Assembly: GCA_964450755.1 (NCBI GenBank)
Contig: CAYVDJ010000009.1
Location: 1-5,168, forward strand
Source: JAADDG01 sp964450755
GTDB lineage: Bacteria > Campylobacterota > Campylobacteria > Campylobacterales > JAADDG01
Direction of reading: 5' to 3'
Length of the DNA: 5,168 nt
In this document: positions 1 through 5,168 of the stretch, piece after piece
How positions within the stretch are numbered: position 1 is the first letter of the stretch
Layout of the letters: each line of letters begins with the position of its first letter
Position numbers and translations under genes: made by a program
Notes under the pieces: generated by a model
The model's database searches: none
The model's input: only the letters and a program-made list of their open reading frames with translations
What the model was told of the DNA's origin: nothing

Positions 1-798
1 ACAAGAGTTTCACAGGCTGATATAGGTCAGGCAAAATATCCTACACACGGTGATTATGCCTCTATAACTCTTTGTGCCGGTTCTTTGGAAGAGTGTTATA
101 CTCAAACAACAAGAGCTTTTAATCTTGCAGAAAAATATATGACTCCGGTTTTTGTTCTTTTGGATGAGACAGTCGGTCATATGCACGGTAAAGCGATATT
201 GCCTGATCTTGAGGAAGTTCAAAGCAAAATTGTAAAAAGAGCGGAATTTACAGGTGATCCAAAAGATTATAAACCTTATGAAGCAGAGATGAACAAACCT
301 GCGGTTTTAAATCCTATGTTTAAAGGTTACAGATATCATATTACCGGACTTCATCACGGACCTACAGGTTTTCCGACTGAAGATGCAAAAATGTGTGCAT
401 ACAATATTAAAAGATTGGTTGGAAAGATTCAGGATGTCGGCAAACTTGATGATGAGGCTGATTTTGAAGAGTATATGTTGGATGATGCCGAAGTTTGTAT
501 CATAGCTTACGGTTCTATCAGCAGAGGAGCCAAAGAAGCGGTTATGAAACTAAGAGAAGATGGTATAAAAGCCGGACTTTTCAGACCTATCATGTTATGG
601 CCGAGTCCTGCACAGAAAATAGAAGAGATTGGTAAAAGATTTGAGAAAATTTTTGTAACCGAACTAAATCAAACAGGTCAATATCTTGAAGAGATAGAAA
701 GAATTACAGGAAGAAAAGATTTTGCAACTCTTCATACTGCAAACGGAAGACCTATCGCACCTCTTGATATGGTAGCAAAAGTTAAGGAGATGTTCTAA
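1..798 (+). CDS. oorA: 2-oxoglutarate:acceptor oxidoreductase, alpha subunit OorA (5' end missing)
   Basis: The reading frame is open from the first base and ends with TAA at 796-798, giving 265 residues of a subunit that is usually about 375 long, so roughly the first 110 are outside the window. The visible part begins with TRVSQAD and contains LLDETVGHMHGK, GLHHGPTGFPTEDA, the transketolase C-terminal-like segment FRPIMLWPSP and ELNQTGQYLEEIER. All of these resemble Campylobacter OorA as I remember it. The alpha subunit helps form the thiamine-pyrophosphate/CoA site of the cytoplasmic OorDABC complex, which interconverts 2-oxoglutarate + CoA with succinyl-CoA + CO2 using a low-potential electron carrier. 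The stop codon overlaps the oorB start (TAATG), implying translational coupling. The ferredoxin-like oorD is normally just upstream but cannot be seen here. The internal ATG at 85 is not the start: homology continues upstream of it. Identification is firm; the direction of the reaction in this host is inference. Confidence 0.93.
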   Translation, partial: TRVSQADIGQAKYPTHGDYASITLCAGSLEECYTQTTRAFNLAEKYMTPVFVLLDETVGHMHGKAILPDLEEVQSKIVKRAEFTGDPKDYKPYEAEMNKPAVLNPMFKGYRYHITGLHHGPTGFPTEDAKMCAYNIKRLVGKIQDVGKLDDEADFEEYMLDDAEVCIIAYGSISRGAKEAVMKLREDGIKAGLFRPIMLWPSPAQKIEEIGKRFEKIFVTELNQTGQYLEEIERITGRKDFATLHTANGRPIAPLDMVAKVKEMF

Positions 799-1631
799 TG
801 GCGTTTAATTATGATGAATATTTAAGAACGGATAAAATGCCGACACTTTGGTGTTGGGGATGTGGTGATGGTGTTATTTTAAAATCGGTAATTAGAGCAA
901 TCGATAAACTTGGATGGAATATGGATGATGTTTGTATAGTTTCCGGTATCGGATGTTCCGGAAGATTTTCTTCCTATATAAACTGTAACACCGTTCATAC
1001 GACTCACGGTAGAGTTGTGGCTTATGCTACCGGTATTAAATTGGCAAATCCTGATAAACATGTAATCATGGTAACAGGAGACGGAGACGGTCTTGCAATC
1101 GGAGGTAATCATACGATTCACGGATGTAGAAGAAATATAGATCTAAATCATATCGTTATAAATAACTTTATCTACGGTTTGACAAATTCACAAACTTCAC
1201 CTACTACTCCTCAGGGTATGTGGACTGTTACTATGCAGTATGGAAATATAGATCCTACTTTTGATGCCTGTAAATTGGCTGAAGGTGCCGGAGCGTCATT
1301 TATAGCAAGAGAGAGTGTTTTGGATCCTAAAAAGCTGGAAAAAATGTTTGTAGAGGGATTTAAACACAAAGGTTACTCTTTCTTTGACTGTTTCTCAAAT
1401 TGTCATATCAATCTCGGTAGAAAAAACAAAATGGGTGAAGCTGTACAAAATCTTGAGTGGATTGACAGTAGAACCGTTTCCAAAAGAAAATATGACAAAA
1501 TGAGCGAAGAAGAGAGAGCGGGTAAATTCCCTACCGGTATCTTGAAACATGACGATCAGGCTGCCGAATATTGTGAGCTTTACGATAAAGTTATCGAAGC
1601 GGCTCAAAATAAAACAAAAGTAAAACTGTAA
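798..1631 (+). CDS. oorB: 2-oxoglutarate:acceptor oxidoreductase, beta subunit OorB
   Basis: This is a complete 277-residue, TPP- and iron-sulfur-binding beta subunit of 2-oxoglutarate:ferredoxin oxidoreductase, of normal family length. The N-terminus MAFNYDEYLR and WCWGCGDG (Cys19, Cys22) are typical of Campylobacterota OorB. Together with Cys53 in GIGCSGR and Cys202 in SNCHINLG, these cysteines fit the four [4Fe-4S] ligands expected for the family. The TPP/Mg motif begins at GDGDG (residues 94-98) and ends at the Asn pair 122-123 of VINNF. YGLTNSQTSPTT (126-137) is another strongly conserved block. The start is the ATG overlapping the oorA stop by one base, served by AAGGAGA at 784-790 inside oorA with 7-nt spacing. 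The protein works with OorA to decarboxylate 2-oxoglutarate, or to carboxylate succinyl-CoA in the reductive TCA cycle, passing electrons through its cluster. No key residue is missing. Confidence 0.95.
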   Translation: MAFNYDEYLRTDKMPTLWCWGCGDGVILKSVIRAIDKLGWNMDDVCIVSGIGCSGRFSSYINCNTVHTTHGRVVAYATGIKLANPDKHVIMVTGDGDGLAIGGNHTIHGCRRNIDLNHIVINNFIYGLTNSQTSPTTPQGMWTVTMQYGNIDPTFDACKLAEGAGASFIARESVLDPKKLEKMFVEGFKHKGYSFFDCFSNCHINLGRKNKMGEAVQNLEWIDSRTVSKRKYDKMSEEERAGKFPTGILKHDDQAAEYCELYDKVIEAAQNKTKVKL

Positions 1632-1641
1632 GGAGTTACAC

Positions 1642-2196
1642 ATGAGACATCAACTTAGATTTACCGGAGTCGGCGGACAAGGTGTACTTCTTGCAGGTGA
1701 AATTTTGGCAGCCGCAAAAATCAATGAAGGCGGTTACGGAGTAAAAGCCGCAACCTATACTTCTCAGGTAAGAGGCGGTCCTACGGTTGTTGATATCCTG
1801 CTTGACGACAAAGAGATTCTCTATCCTTATGCGATAAACGGAGAGATTGAATTTATGCTTTCTGTTGCGCAGGTCAGTTTTGATCAATTCAAAGGCGGTG
1901 TAAAAGAGGGCGGTATCATTGTTGTTGATCCAGACCTTGTGCATCCGAGTGAAGAGGATAGAAAAAAATGGAGAATTTATGAGATTCCGATTATTCGTAT
2001 AGCAAAATATGAAGTTGGAAATGTTGTTACCCAATCAGTTGTTGCTCTTGCAATAGCAATGGAAATGACACATGTTATGGATTCTGATACCGTGCTTGAG
2101 ACAATGAAGAAAAAAGTTCCGCCTAAAGTTTTGGAACAAAATATCAAAGCATGGGAGCTTGGAACAAAATATGCAAAAGAGGCTTTGGGTTCATAA
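1642..2196 (+). CDS. oorC: 2-oxoglutarate:acceptor oxidoreductase, gamma subunit OorC
   Basis: This is a complete 184-residue gamma subunit, the usual size for a free-standing KorC/OorC. It opens with the family hallmark GVGGQGV (residues 9-15), followed by ATYTSQVRGGP (37-47), the segment near the CoA-binding region in this fold. The family role is to complete the CoA-binding part of the oxidoreductase. The ATG is preceded by AAGGAG at 1630-1635, which overlaps the oorB stop codon and leaves 6 nt to the start. With a 10-nt gap to oorB this is clearly the same operon. It is the last gene: a strong terminator begins 10 nt after the TAA. A pyruvate- or 2-oxoisovalerate-type gamma subunit would look similar in isolation, but the OorA and OorB neighbours settle the substrate class. 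Confidence 0.94.
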   Translation: MRHQLRFTGVGGQGVLLAGEILAAAKINEGGYGVKAATYTSQVRGGPTVVDILLDDKEILYPYAINGEIEFMLSVAQVSFDQFKGGVKEGGIIVVDPDLVHPSEEDRKKWRIYEIPIIRIAKYEVGNVVTQSVVALAIAMEMTHVMDSDTVLETMKKKVPPKVLEQNIKAWELGTKYAKEALGS

Positions 2197-2206
2197 CAGA
2201 GAGATT

Positions 2207-2238
2207 AACAAAGAGAGTTTTGTCTCTCTTTGTTTTTT
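2207..2238 (+). terminator. Rho-independent terminator of the oor operon
   Basis: A perfect 11-bp stem (AACAAAGAGAG at 2207-2217 pairing with CTCTCTTTGTT at 2224-2234) encloses a 6-nt loop, TTTTGT. A run of six T residues (2233-2238) follows. It lies 10 nt after the oorC stop and 9 nt before the end of the convergent beta-helix gene. Read on the minus strand, the same hairpin is followed by AATCTCTCTG rather than a T tract, so it should work well only for the oor operon. Confidence 0.9.
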
Positions 2239-2247
2239 ATCCGAATT

Positions 2248-4122
2248 TTAAAAGAAGAAGGGTTTTGTTTCCATTTTTGGAGGCTGTATAATCTGTGGTT
2301 CATTTATCGGAAGAGGGGAAAATACGGGTTGATTGTTGTTCTTTGAAAGAATGTTATCCAGAACCTCTTTAACATATTCGTTTTGCGCTTCTTTGCTCAT
2401 ACCTTCCAAATATCCCGTTTTCATCAAATCATCAAATACTTTTTGAAAGGTAAATTCACCTGGATCATCTATATCATTATGAGAATCATCAGGATTATCG
2501 GGAGCCTCTGACATATCTCCGTCGTCGTTGCCTGTATCGTTTTTGGCATACTCATCCCATCCTATATCAGGTTTTTTGCCTGTATAAAGATAGCTGATTT
2601 TTGTATCGTTTTGCCATGAGATTGTTTTGTCAATTGTTATTTCATTGTTGTTGTAATCAACTTTTACAACTTTTACCCTCTCTTTGCCTACGATGATCTC
2701 ATCACCCTTTTTTACATAAAAACCGTCACTGAAAAAATCGGCATTCTTTACTTTTATAACATTGGAACGACCTTTGTTCAAAGTTACGGTGAGAAATGAA
2801 CCAGAATCCACCAAGGGGGAATCCTTCTTTAGATGAAGCTGCTTGTCTTTGAATTTTGGATCGGGAGTTTGAAAACCTTTTTCATCAAATCCGCTTCCTC
2901 TTTGATAACTGCCAAAATCTCGATAAGAGTTGTTTCTGATTCTTGCATAAAATCCGCTTGTCGTATAGTAGGCATTGTTATCTGTCTGCCATGTATAGGA
3001 AAGAGAGTTTATATCAAAAAGAAAATTTTCATTGTTGTTTGTTGAACCGAAATAGTTGTTTAAAAGTGTATTGTTATCTCCTTTTCCAAACATCAAAAGG
3101 CGCTCTTTTGTTGCATTTTGAACAGAATTTTGTACAAAAACGCTGTGTAGAACTTTGCCGTTTGTTGCCCCAAAAAGTATTCCGTCTTCATAGCTGTTTA
3201 AAATCAGATTGTTTCTTACTATCACATGTTCTGTGGTTGAACCTTCACTCTCCTGGGATACGGCCAAACCGTAACCGTGATTGTCATAGATGATATTGTT
3301 CTCTACGATAAGATTTAAAGCACCGTCCACATATAAAGAGGAGGCATACTCTTTTTGTTTTCCGTTTCCGTGCAGAATATTTCTTGCCACAAGTCCGTTT
3401 TTATTCATTCCGAAAGTAGAGAAATTGCCTTTTTGGTGTCCTATGATATCTATACCTATAAAATCATTGTCATAGACTTTGTTATCAACTACCTGAAAAA
3501 ACTGCACATTTCCCAATATTGTCAATGCTTCGTCATAATTTCCGCCTCTGTCGGTATTGCCCGTATGATTGTTATGAACATTGTTTCCTTTTATGACGAT
3601 ATGTGTCATAGGTTTGTCTCTGGTGGTTGTTACGGTGATGGCGTGTCCGATTCTCTGACCGTCGGGAACCTGGGCATTTTGCTCGTAAACTTCATTGTCG
3701 GATATCTCTATATGATCTCCGCCGTCTCTAAAAACAATACCCTGTGCTATCGGTTTATAGAGTGTAAATCCTTCAAATTTGATATAGGAGACTCCGTCGC
3801 CTCTTACCGTATCTGTTTTGTAGTTTGTATCTTTTCTTGTTATAACGGGTTTTTCATCTTTGTAATTTTTAAAAATGATATAACCTTTCTCTTTGCTTCC
3901 GGAGTGTTTAAATCTGATTGTTCCGGTATATGTTCCCTCTCTGACATATACTCTGTCTCCGGCAATTGCGATATCTGCCGCCTTTTGAATCGTTTTAAAA
4001 GGTTCATTCAAGGTTCCGGGATTTGAGTCACTGCCTTTGGTTGAGACATAATAATCTCTTGCAAAAAGGATTTGGGTTGCAACAAGAGAGTAAAAAAATA
4101 GATTTTTAGGTTTAAGTACCAT
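2248..4122 (-). CDS. Predicted secreted right-handed parallel beta-helix protein with acidic linker and C-terminal tail
   Basis: This 624-residue protein is not tied to a named gene. A Sec-type signal peptide is visible: basic MVLKPK, a hydrophobic stretch to about residue 20, and likely cleavage after Ala21; there is no lipobox Cys. Residues 23-65 (DYYVSTKGSDSNPGT, PFKTIQKAAD, GDRVYVREGTY) form the N-terminal cap typical of DUF1565/pectate-lyase-like beta-helices. From about 66 to 360, Asn-rich rungs recur (NNVHNN, DNKVYDND, ENNIIYDN, RNNLILNS). The module then closes with KKDSPLVDSG (432-441), a roughly 70-residue beta-rich insert and PDIGWDEY (518-525), a variant of the common DIGAYE ending. 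An acidic, Asn/Asp-rich linker (526-556), a probable helical segment (557-595) and a Pro-rich tail ending in FFF follow. AAGGAG at 4135-4130, 7 nt before the ATG, supports the start. Such folds occur in polysaccharide lyases, epimerases and surface proteins; no lyase family could be assigned, so substrate and activity are unknown. It may be accessory, being oriented against both neighbouring units. Confidence 0.85.
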   Translation of the reverse strand: MVLKPKNLFFYSLVATQILFARDYYVSTKGSDSNPGTLNEPFKTIQKAADIAIAGDRVYVREGTYTGTIRFKHSGSKEKGYIIFKNYKDEKPVITRKDTNYKTDTVRGDGVSYIKFEGFTLYKPIAQGIVFRDGGDHIEISDNEVYEQNAQVPDGQRIGHAITVTTTRDKPMTHIVIKGNNVHNNHTGNTDRGGNYDEALTILGNVQFFQVVDNKVYDNDFIGIDIIGHQKGNFSTFGMNKNGLVARNILHGNGKQKEYASSLYVDGALNLIVENNIIYDNHGYGLAVSQESEGSTTEHVIVRNNLILNSYEDGILFGATNGKVLHSVFVQNSVQNATKERLLMFGKGDNNTLLNNYFGSTNNNENFLFDINSLSYTWQTDNNAYYTTSGFYARIRNNSYRDFGSYQRGSGFDEKGFQTPDPKFKDKQLHLKKDSPLVDSGSFLTVTLNKGRSNVIKVKNADFFSDGFYVKKGDEIIVGKERVKVVKVDYNNNEITIDKTISWQNDTKISYLYTGKKPDIGWDEYAKNDTGNDDGDMSEAPDNPDDSHNDIDDPGEFTFQKVFDDLMKTGYLEGMSKEAQNEYVKEVLDNILSKNNNQPVFSPLPINEPQIIQPPKMETKPFFF

Positions 4123-4154
4123 ATAGTTTCTCCTTAAAATGTATAAAATATTTA

Positions 4155-4163
4155 ATTATATCA
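4155..4163 (-). promoter_or_regulatory. Extended -10 promoter for the beta-helix gene
   Basis: Read on the minus strand this is TGATATAAT, a perfect -10 hexamer with the TGn extension. It lies 32 nt before the ATG and would give a leader of about 25 nt carrying the AAGGAG ribosome site. No good -35 hexamer stands at 17 nt (the sequence there reads AATTTC). That is acceptable because Campylobacterota sigma70 promoters often rely on the -10 region and upstream AT periodicity. No operator-like repeat overlaps it closely. Confidence 0.5.
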
Positions 4164-4209
4164 TAAATTGTATAAAAGAAATTTTCGTTATTTGCAGAGT
4201 TTGGATTTA

Positions 4210-4223
4210 TAAAAATATTTTTA
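4210..4223. repeat. 14-bp AT-only palindrome in divergent intergenic region
   Basis: TAAAAATATTTTTA is a perfect palindrome lying between the two divergent promoters in a stretch of A and T tracts (about 4136-4248). It contains no G or C. It may simply reflect base composition, intrinsic curvature or an UP-element-like region. I see no match to a known regulator box. Confidence 0.3.
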
Positions 4224-4275
4224 AAATATATAAAAGTTTTACTTTGATGAATTGACGGTAAAATTATTGATTCTA

Positions 4276-4304
4276 TTGACTTTTATCGCCAAAAACTATA
4301 TAAT
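4276..4304 (+). promoter_or_regulatory. Near-consensus sigma70 promoter for the recombinase-like/ccoG unit
   Basis: TTGACT (4276-4281) and TATAAT (4299-4304) are separated by exactly 17 bp: five of six matches at -35 and six of six at -10. Transcription should begin near 4311, giving a leader of about 54 nt before the TTG start at 4365. A consensus -35 is unusual for Campylobacterota promoters, so this one may be strong unless repressed. A palindrome just downstream of the predicted start would suit a repressor site. Confidence 0.7.
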
Positions 4305-4322
4305 CCTTGTAACAAATAATAA

Positions 4323-4340
4323 GATATTATCAATAATATC
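4323..4340. promoter_or_regulatory. 18-bp palindrome, candidate operator in the leader
   Basis: GATATTATCAATAATATC consists of perfect 7-bp arms (4323-4329 and 4334-4340) around TCAA. It lies about +13 to +30 relative to the predicted transcription start, where a bound dimer would block the polymerase. As RNA it could form only a weak AU-rich hairpin with no following U tract, so DNA recognition is more likely than termination. The binding protein is unknown; the product of the adjacent gene, which has a Hin-like helix-turn-helix, is an obvious candidate by position only. Confidence 0.4.
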
Positions 4341-4350
4341 AAATTTAATT

Positions 4351-4368
4351 ATGAATGGATCTGTTTGA
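4351..4368 (+). other. Possible five-codon leader ORF overlapping the TTG start
   Basis: ATG AAT GGA TCT GTT TGA encodes MNGSV. Its TGA (4366-4368) overlaps the TTG start of the next gene (4365-4367), an arrangement (TTGA) that can allow termination-reinitiation coupling. No ribosome binding site precedes the ATG, so translation is doubtful. It could equally be a chance ATG in AT-rich sequence. Confidence 0.15.
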
Positions 4369-4997
4369 ATTATACATATTTAAGAGTTAAGAGCGGTAGA
4401 TATTCGGTAGCATTGCAGGAAAAAAGTATTGAAGAATTTGCTCAAAAATGTGAAATTTGTATAGATAAAAAAGAAGTTGAAATTTCTCCTGATACCAAAG
4501 GGCTAGAAGAGAGAGAAAAGTTTACGGATTTTTTACACTCTTTGGAAAAAGGTGATTCTCTTTTTATATATGACCTCTCTATTTTAAGCTATAAAGTAGG
4601 AGAAATAGTCAAGATATTAAATTGTCTCTTTAACAGAGAGATAGAGTTGTATATAAGCAAATATGCTTTGAAAGTGGATATCAATTCTTCTTCAAAAATG
4701 GTTGTTTCTCTACTCAATGATATCAGAGAAGTTAATATCAAAATGAAAAAAAGCTCAAAGGGACGACCCAAAGGGAGTATCTCAAAATCAAAATATGATA
4801 AATTCAGAGATAAAATTATCAAGATGTTAAAGGAGGGGAAAAATGTCAGTGAAATTTCAAAAATTTTAAATGTAAGCCGTTCATCTCTTAGAGATTATAT
4901 AGCTTCAAGAAACTTAAAAGACCTTGTTTCAAAAAATGAGAGTGTAAATAAAGAGATAAATATTTTTGAATTTCAAAAAGTAGAGTGTAAAATTTAA
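4365..4997 (+). CDS. Catalytically degenerate serine-recombinase (resolvase/invertase-like) DNA-binding protein
   Basis: This 210-residue protein has the layout of a small serine recombinase: an N-terminal resolvase-like domain (about 1-127), a GRPKGS arm (133-138) as in Hin-type enzymes, and a helix-turn-helix (about 143-182, with VSEISKILNVSRSSLRDYI). Recognisable blocks are YLRV (5-8), EKGDSLFIYDL (61-71) and SKMVVSLLNDI (110-120), the last matching gamma-delta resolvase GKMVVTILSAV. By hand alignment with gamma-delta resolvase, the catalytic Ser10 position holds Lys9 and the DRLGR active-site loop reads SILSY (72-76). Asp67, Arg68 and Arg71 are therefore replaced; only an Arg45 equivalent (Arg50) may remain. 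I infer DNA binding without recombination. Cys29 and Cys32 form a CxxC. The start is a TTG with only a weak GGA upstream. No ATG, GTG or other TTG lies upstream in frame before the stop at 4320, and the TTG gives the normal N-terminal length. It precedes ccoG by 15 nt, probably in the same operon; true function unknown. Confidence 0.8.
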   Translation: MNYTYLRVKSGRYSVALQEKSIEEFAQKCEICIDKKEVEISPDTKGLEEREKFTDFLHSLEKGDSLFIYDLSILSYKVGEIVKILNCLFNREIELYISKYALKVDINSSSKMVVSLLNDIREVNIKMKKSSKGRPKGSISKSKYDKFRDKIIKMLKEGKNVSEISKILNVSRSSLRDYIASRNLKDLVSKNESVNKEINIFEFQKVECKI

Positions 4998-5012
4998 AAT
5001 AAAGGATTGAAA

Positions 5013-5168
5013 ATGGCGACATCAGCTAAAAACAGGGCAAAAGAGTACCTAAAAGGGTGGATACCGTATCGATATAAAAGATACTGGTTTTTCCTGGTGG
5101 TAACGATCATATCGTTGGTTTTGCCGTTTATAAAAGTAAACGGCAACCACTTTTTTTTGCTGAACTTT
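5013..5168 (+). CDS. ccoG: CcoG/FixG/RdxA-like cbb3 oxidase assembly protein (3' end beyond window)
   Basis: Only the first 52 residues are present, of a protein usually about 450-480 long; truncation is by the window edge, with no stop in frame. A short basic cytoplasmic N-terminus contains YRYKRYW. It is followed by a hydrophobic first membrane segment (about 25-40) and then LPFIKVNGNHFFLLNF, which matches the LPW-INGxxxxLLD-type block after the first helix of CcoG/FixG. CcoG is an inner-membrane, ferredoxin-like iron-sulfur protein reported as a cupric reductase in copper delivery to cbb3-type cytochrome oxidase; those cysteine motifs would lie outside the window. The ATG has AGGA at 5003-5006 with 6-nt spacing. 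The 15-nt gap from the recombinase-like gene implies shared transcription. Identity rests on a short stretch, so related polyferredoxin membrane proteins are not fully excluded. Confidence 0.75.
   Translation, partial: MATSAKNRAKEYLKGWIPYRYKRYWFFLVVTIISLVLPFIKVNGNHFFLLNF

Noticed and set aside
1636..2034. 132-codon minus-strand ORF opposite oorC
   Set aside because: It overlaps the strongly supported oorC frame almost entirely, has no Shine-Dalgarno site and no recognisable motif.
2943..3293. Plus-strand 116-codon ORF within the beta-helix gene
   Set aside because: Antisense shadow; Leu/Cys/His-rich low-quality translation with no family resemblance and no ribosome site.
3355..4026. 223-codon plus-strand ORF opposite the beta-helix gene, with hydrophobic Cys- and Ile-rich translation
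   Set aside because: It is antisense to a well-supported coding frame. The composition is what the complement of beta-helix codons gives, and no ribosome site or recognisable domain is seen.
2248..4122. Assignment as pectate, alginate or chondroitin lyase
   Set aside because: The beta-helix fold is clear, but I could not identify a family-specific catalytic Lys/Arg or calcium site, so a specific enzyme name would be invented.
4240..4281. FNR/CRP-like site suggested by repeated TTGAT/TTGAC words upstream of the rightward promoter
   Set aside because: The repeats (ATTGAC at 4251, ATTGAT at 4266, ATTGAC at 4275) are direct and irregularly spaced, with no matching ATCAA half-site at the 4-nt spacing such regulators need.
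4589..4822. 77-codon minus-strand ORF opposite the recombinase-like gene
   Set aside because: Antisense shadow; the Leu/Ile/Ser-rich translation arises from the complement of Lys/Glu-rich codons.
4365..4997. Active resolvase or invertase belonging to a mobile element
   Set aside because: The catalytic Ser and Arg positions are substituted, and no terminal inverted repeats, res/hix-like paired sites or transposase were seen in the window.
1..5168. CRISPR array, tRNA, rRNA or riboswitch
   Set aside because: No regularly spaced repeats, cloverleaf-like segments or conserved RNA cores were recognised. Intergenic space totals only about 300 bp and is AT-rich.

Overview
The window looks like chromosomal DNA of a Campylobacterota (former Epsilonproteobacteria) member, probably a free-living, Sulfurimonas- or Sulfurovum-like bacterium. 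The evidence is AT-rich coding sequence, a 2-oxoglutarate:acceptor oxidoreductase (oor) operon whose proteins closely resemble remembered Campylobacter OorA, OorB and OorC, and the start of a ccoG-like gene for cbb3 oxidase assembly. Genus is inference; no database search was possible.

Layout: positions 1-2196 (+) hold the end of oorA, then complete oorB and oorC, tightly coupled and closed by a strong Rho-independent terminator (2207-2238). Converging on this from the other side (2248-4122, -) is a 624-residue predicted secreted right-handed beta-helix protein with an acidic linker and an extra C-terminal helical and proline-rich tail. A 242-bp, very AT-rich divergent intergenic region (4123-4364) carries an extended -10 promoter for the beta-helix gene. 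It also carries a near-consensus sigma70 promoter (4276-4304) and an 18-bp palindrome (4323-4340) serving the rightward transcription unit. That unit (4365-5168+, +) starts with a TTG-initiated gene for a serine-recombinase-like protein that has lost its catalytic residues but keeps a Hin-like DNA-binding end. Fifteen bases later comes the N-terminus of CcoG, cut by the window edge.

How the genes work together: OorABC catalyses ferredoxin- or flavodoxin-linked interconversion of 2-oxoglutarate and succinyl-CoA plus CO2. It serves the oxidative TCA cycle in heterotrophs and the reductive TCA cycle in autotrophic relatives. CcoG belongs to the assembly route of the cbb3-type terminal oxidase. 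The beta-helix protein looks like accessory envelope or carbohydrate-related cargo lying between two core-metabolism units.

The most interesting item is the catalytically dead recombinase placed as first gene of an apparent operon with ccoG, behind a strong promoter with an operator-like palindrome. I infer that a site-specific recombinase fold was reused as a transcription regulator, possibly a redox or metal sensor because it carries a CxxC pair. That is a hypothesis, not a demonstrated system.
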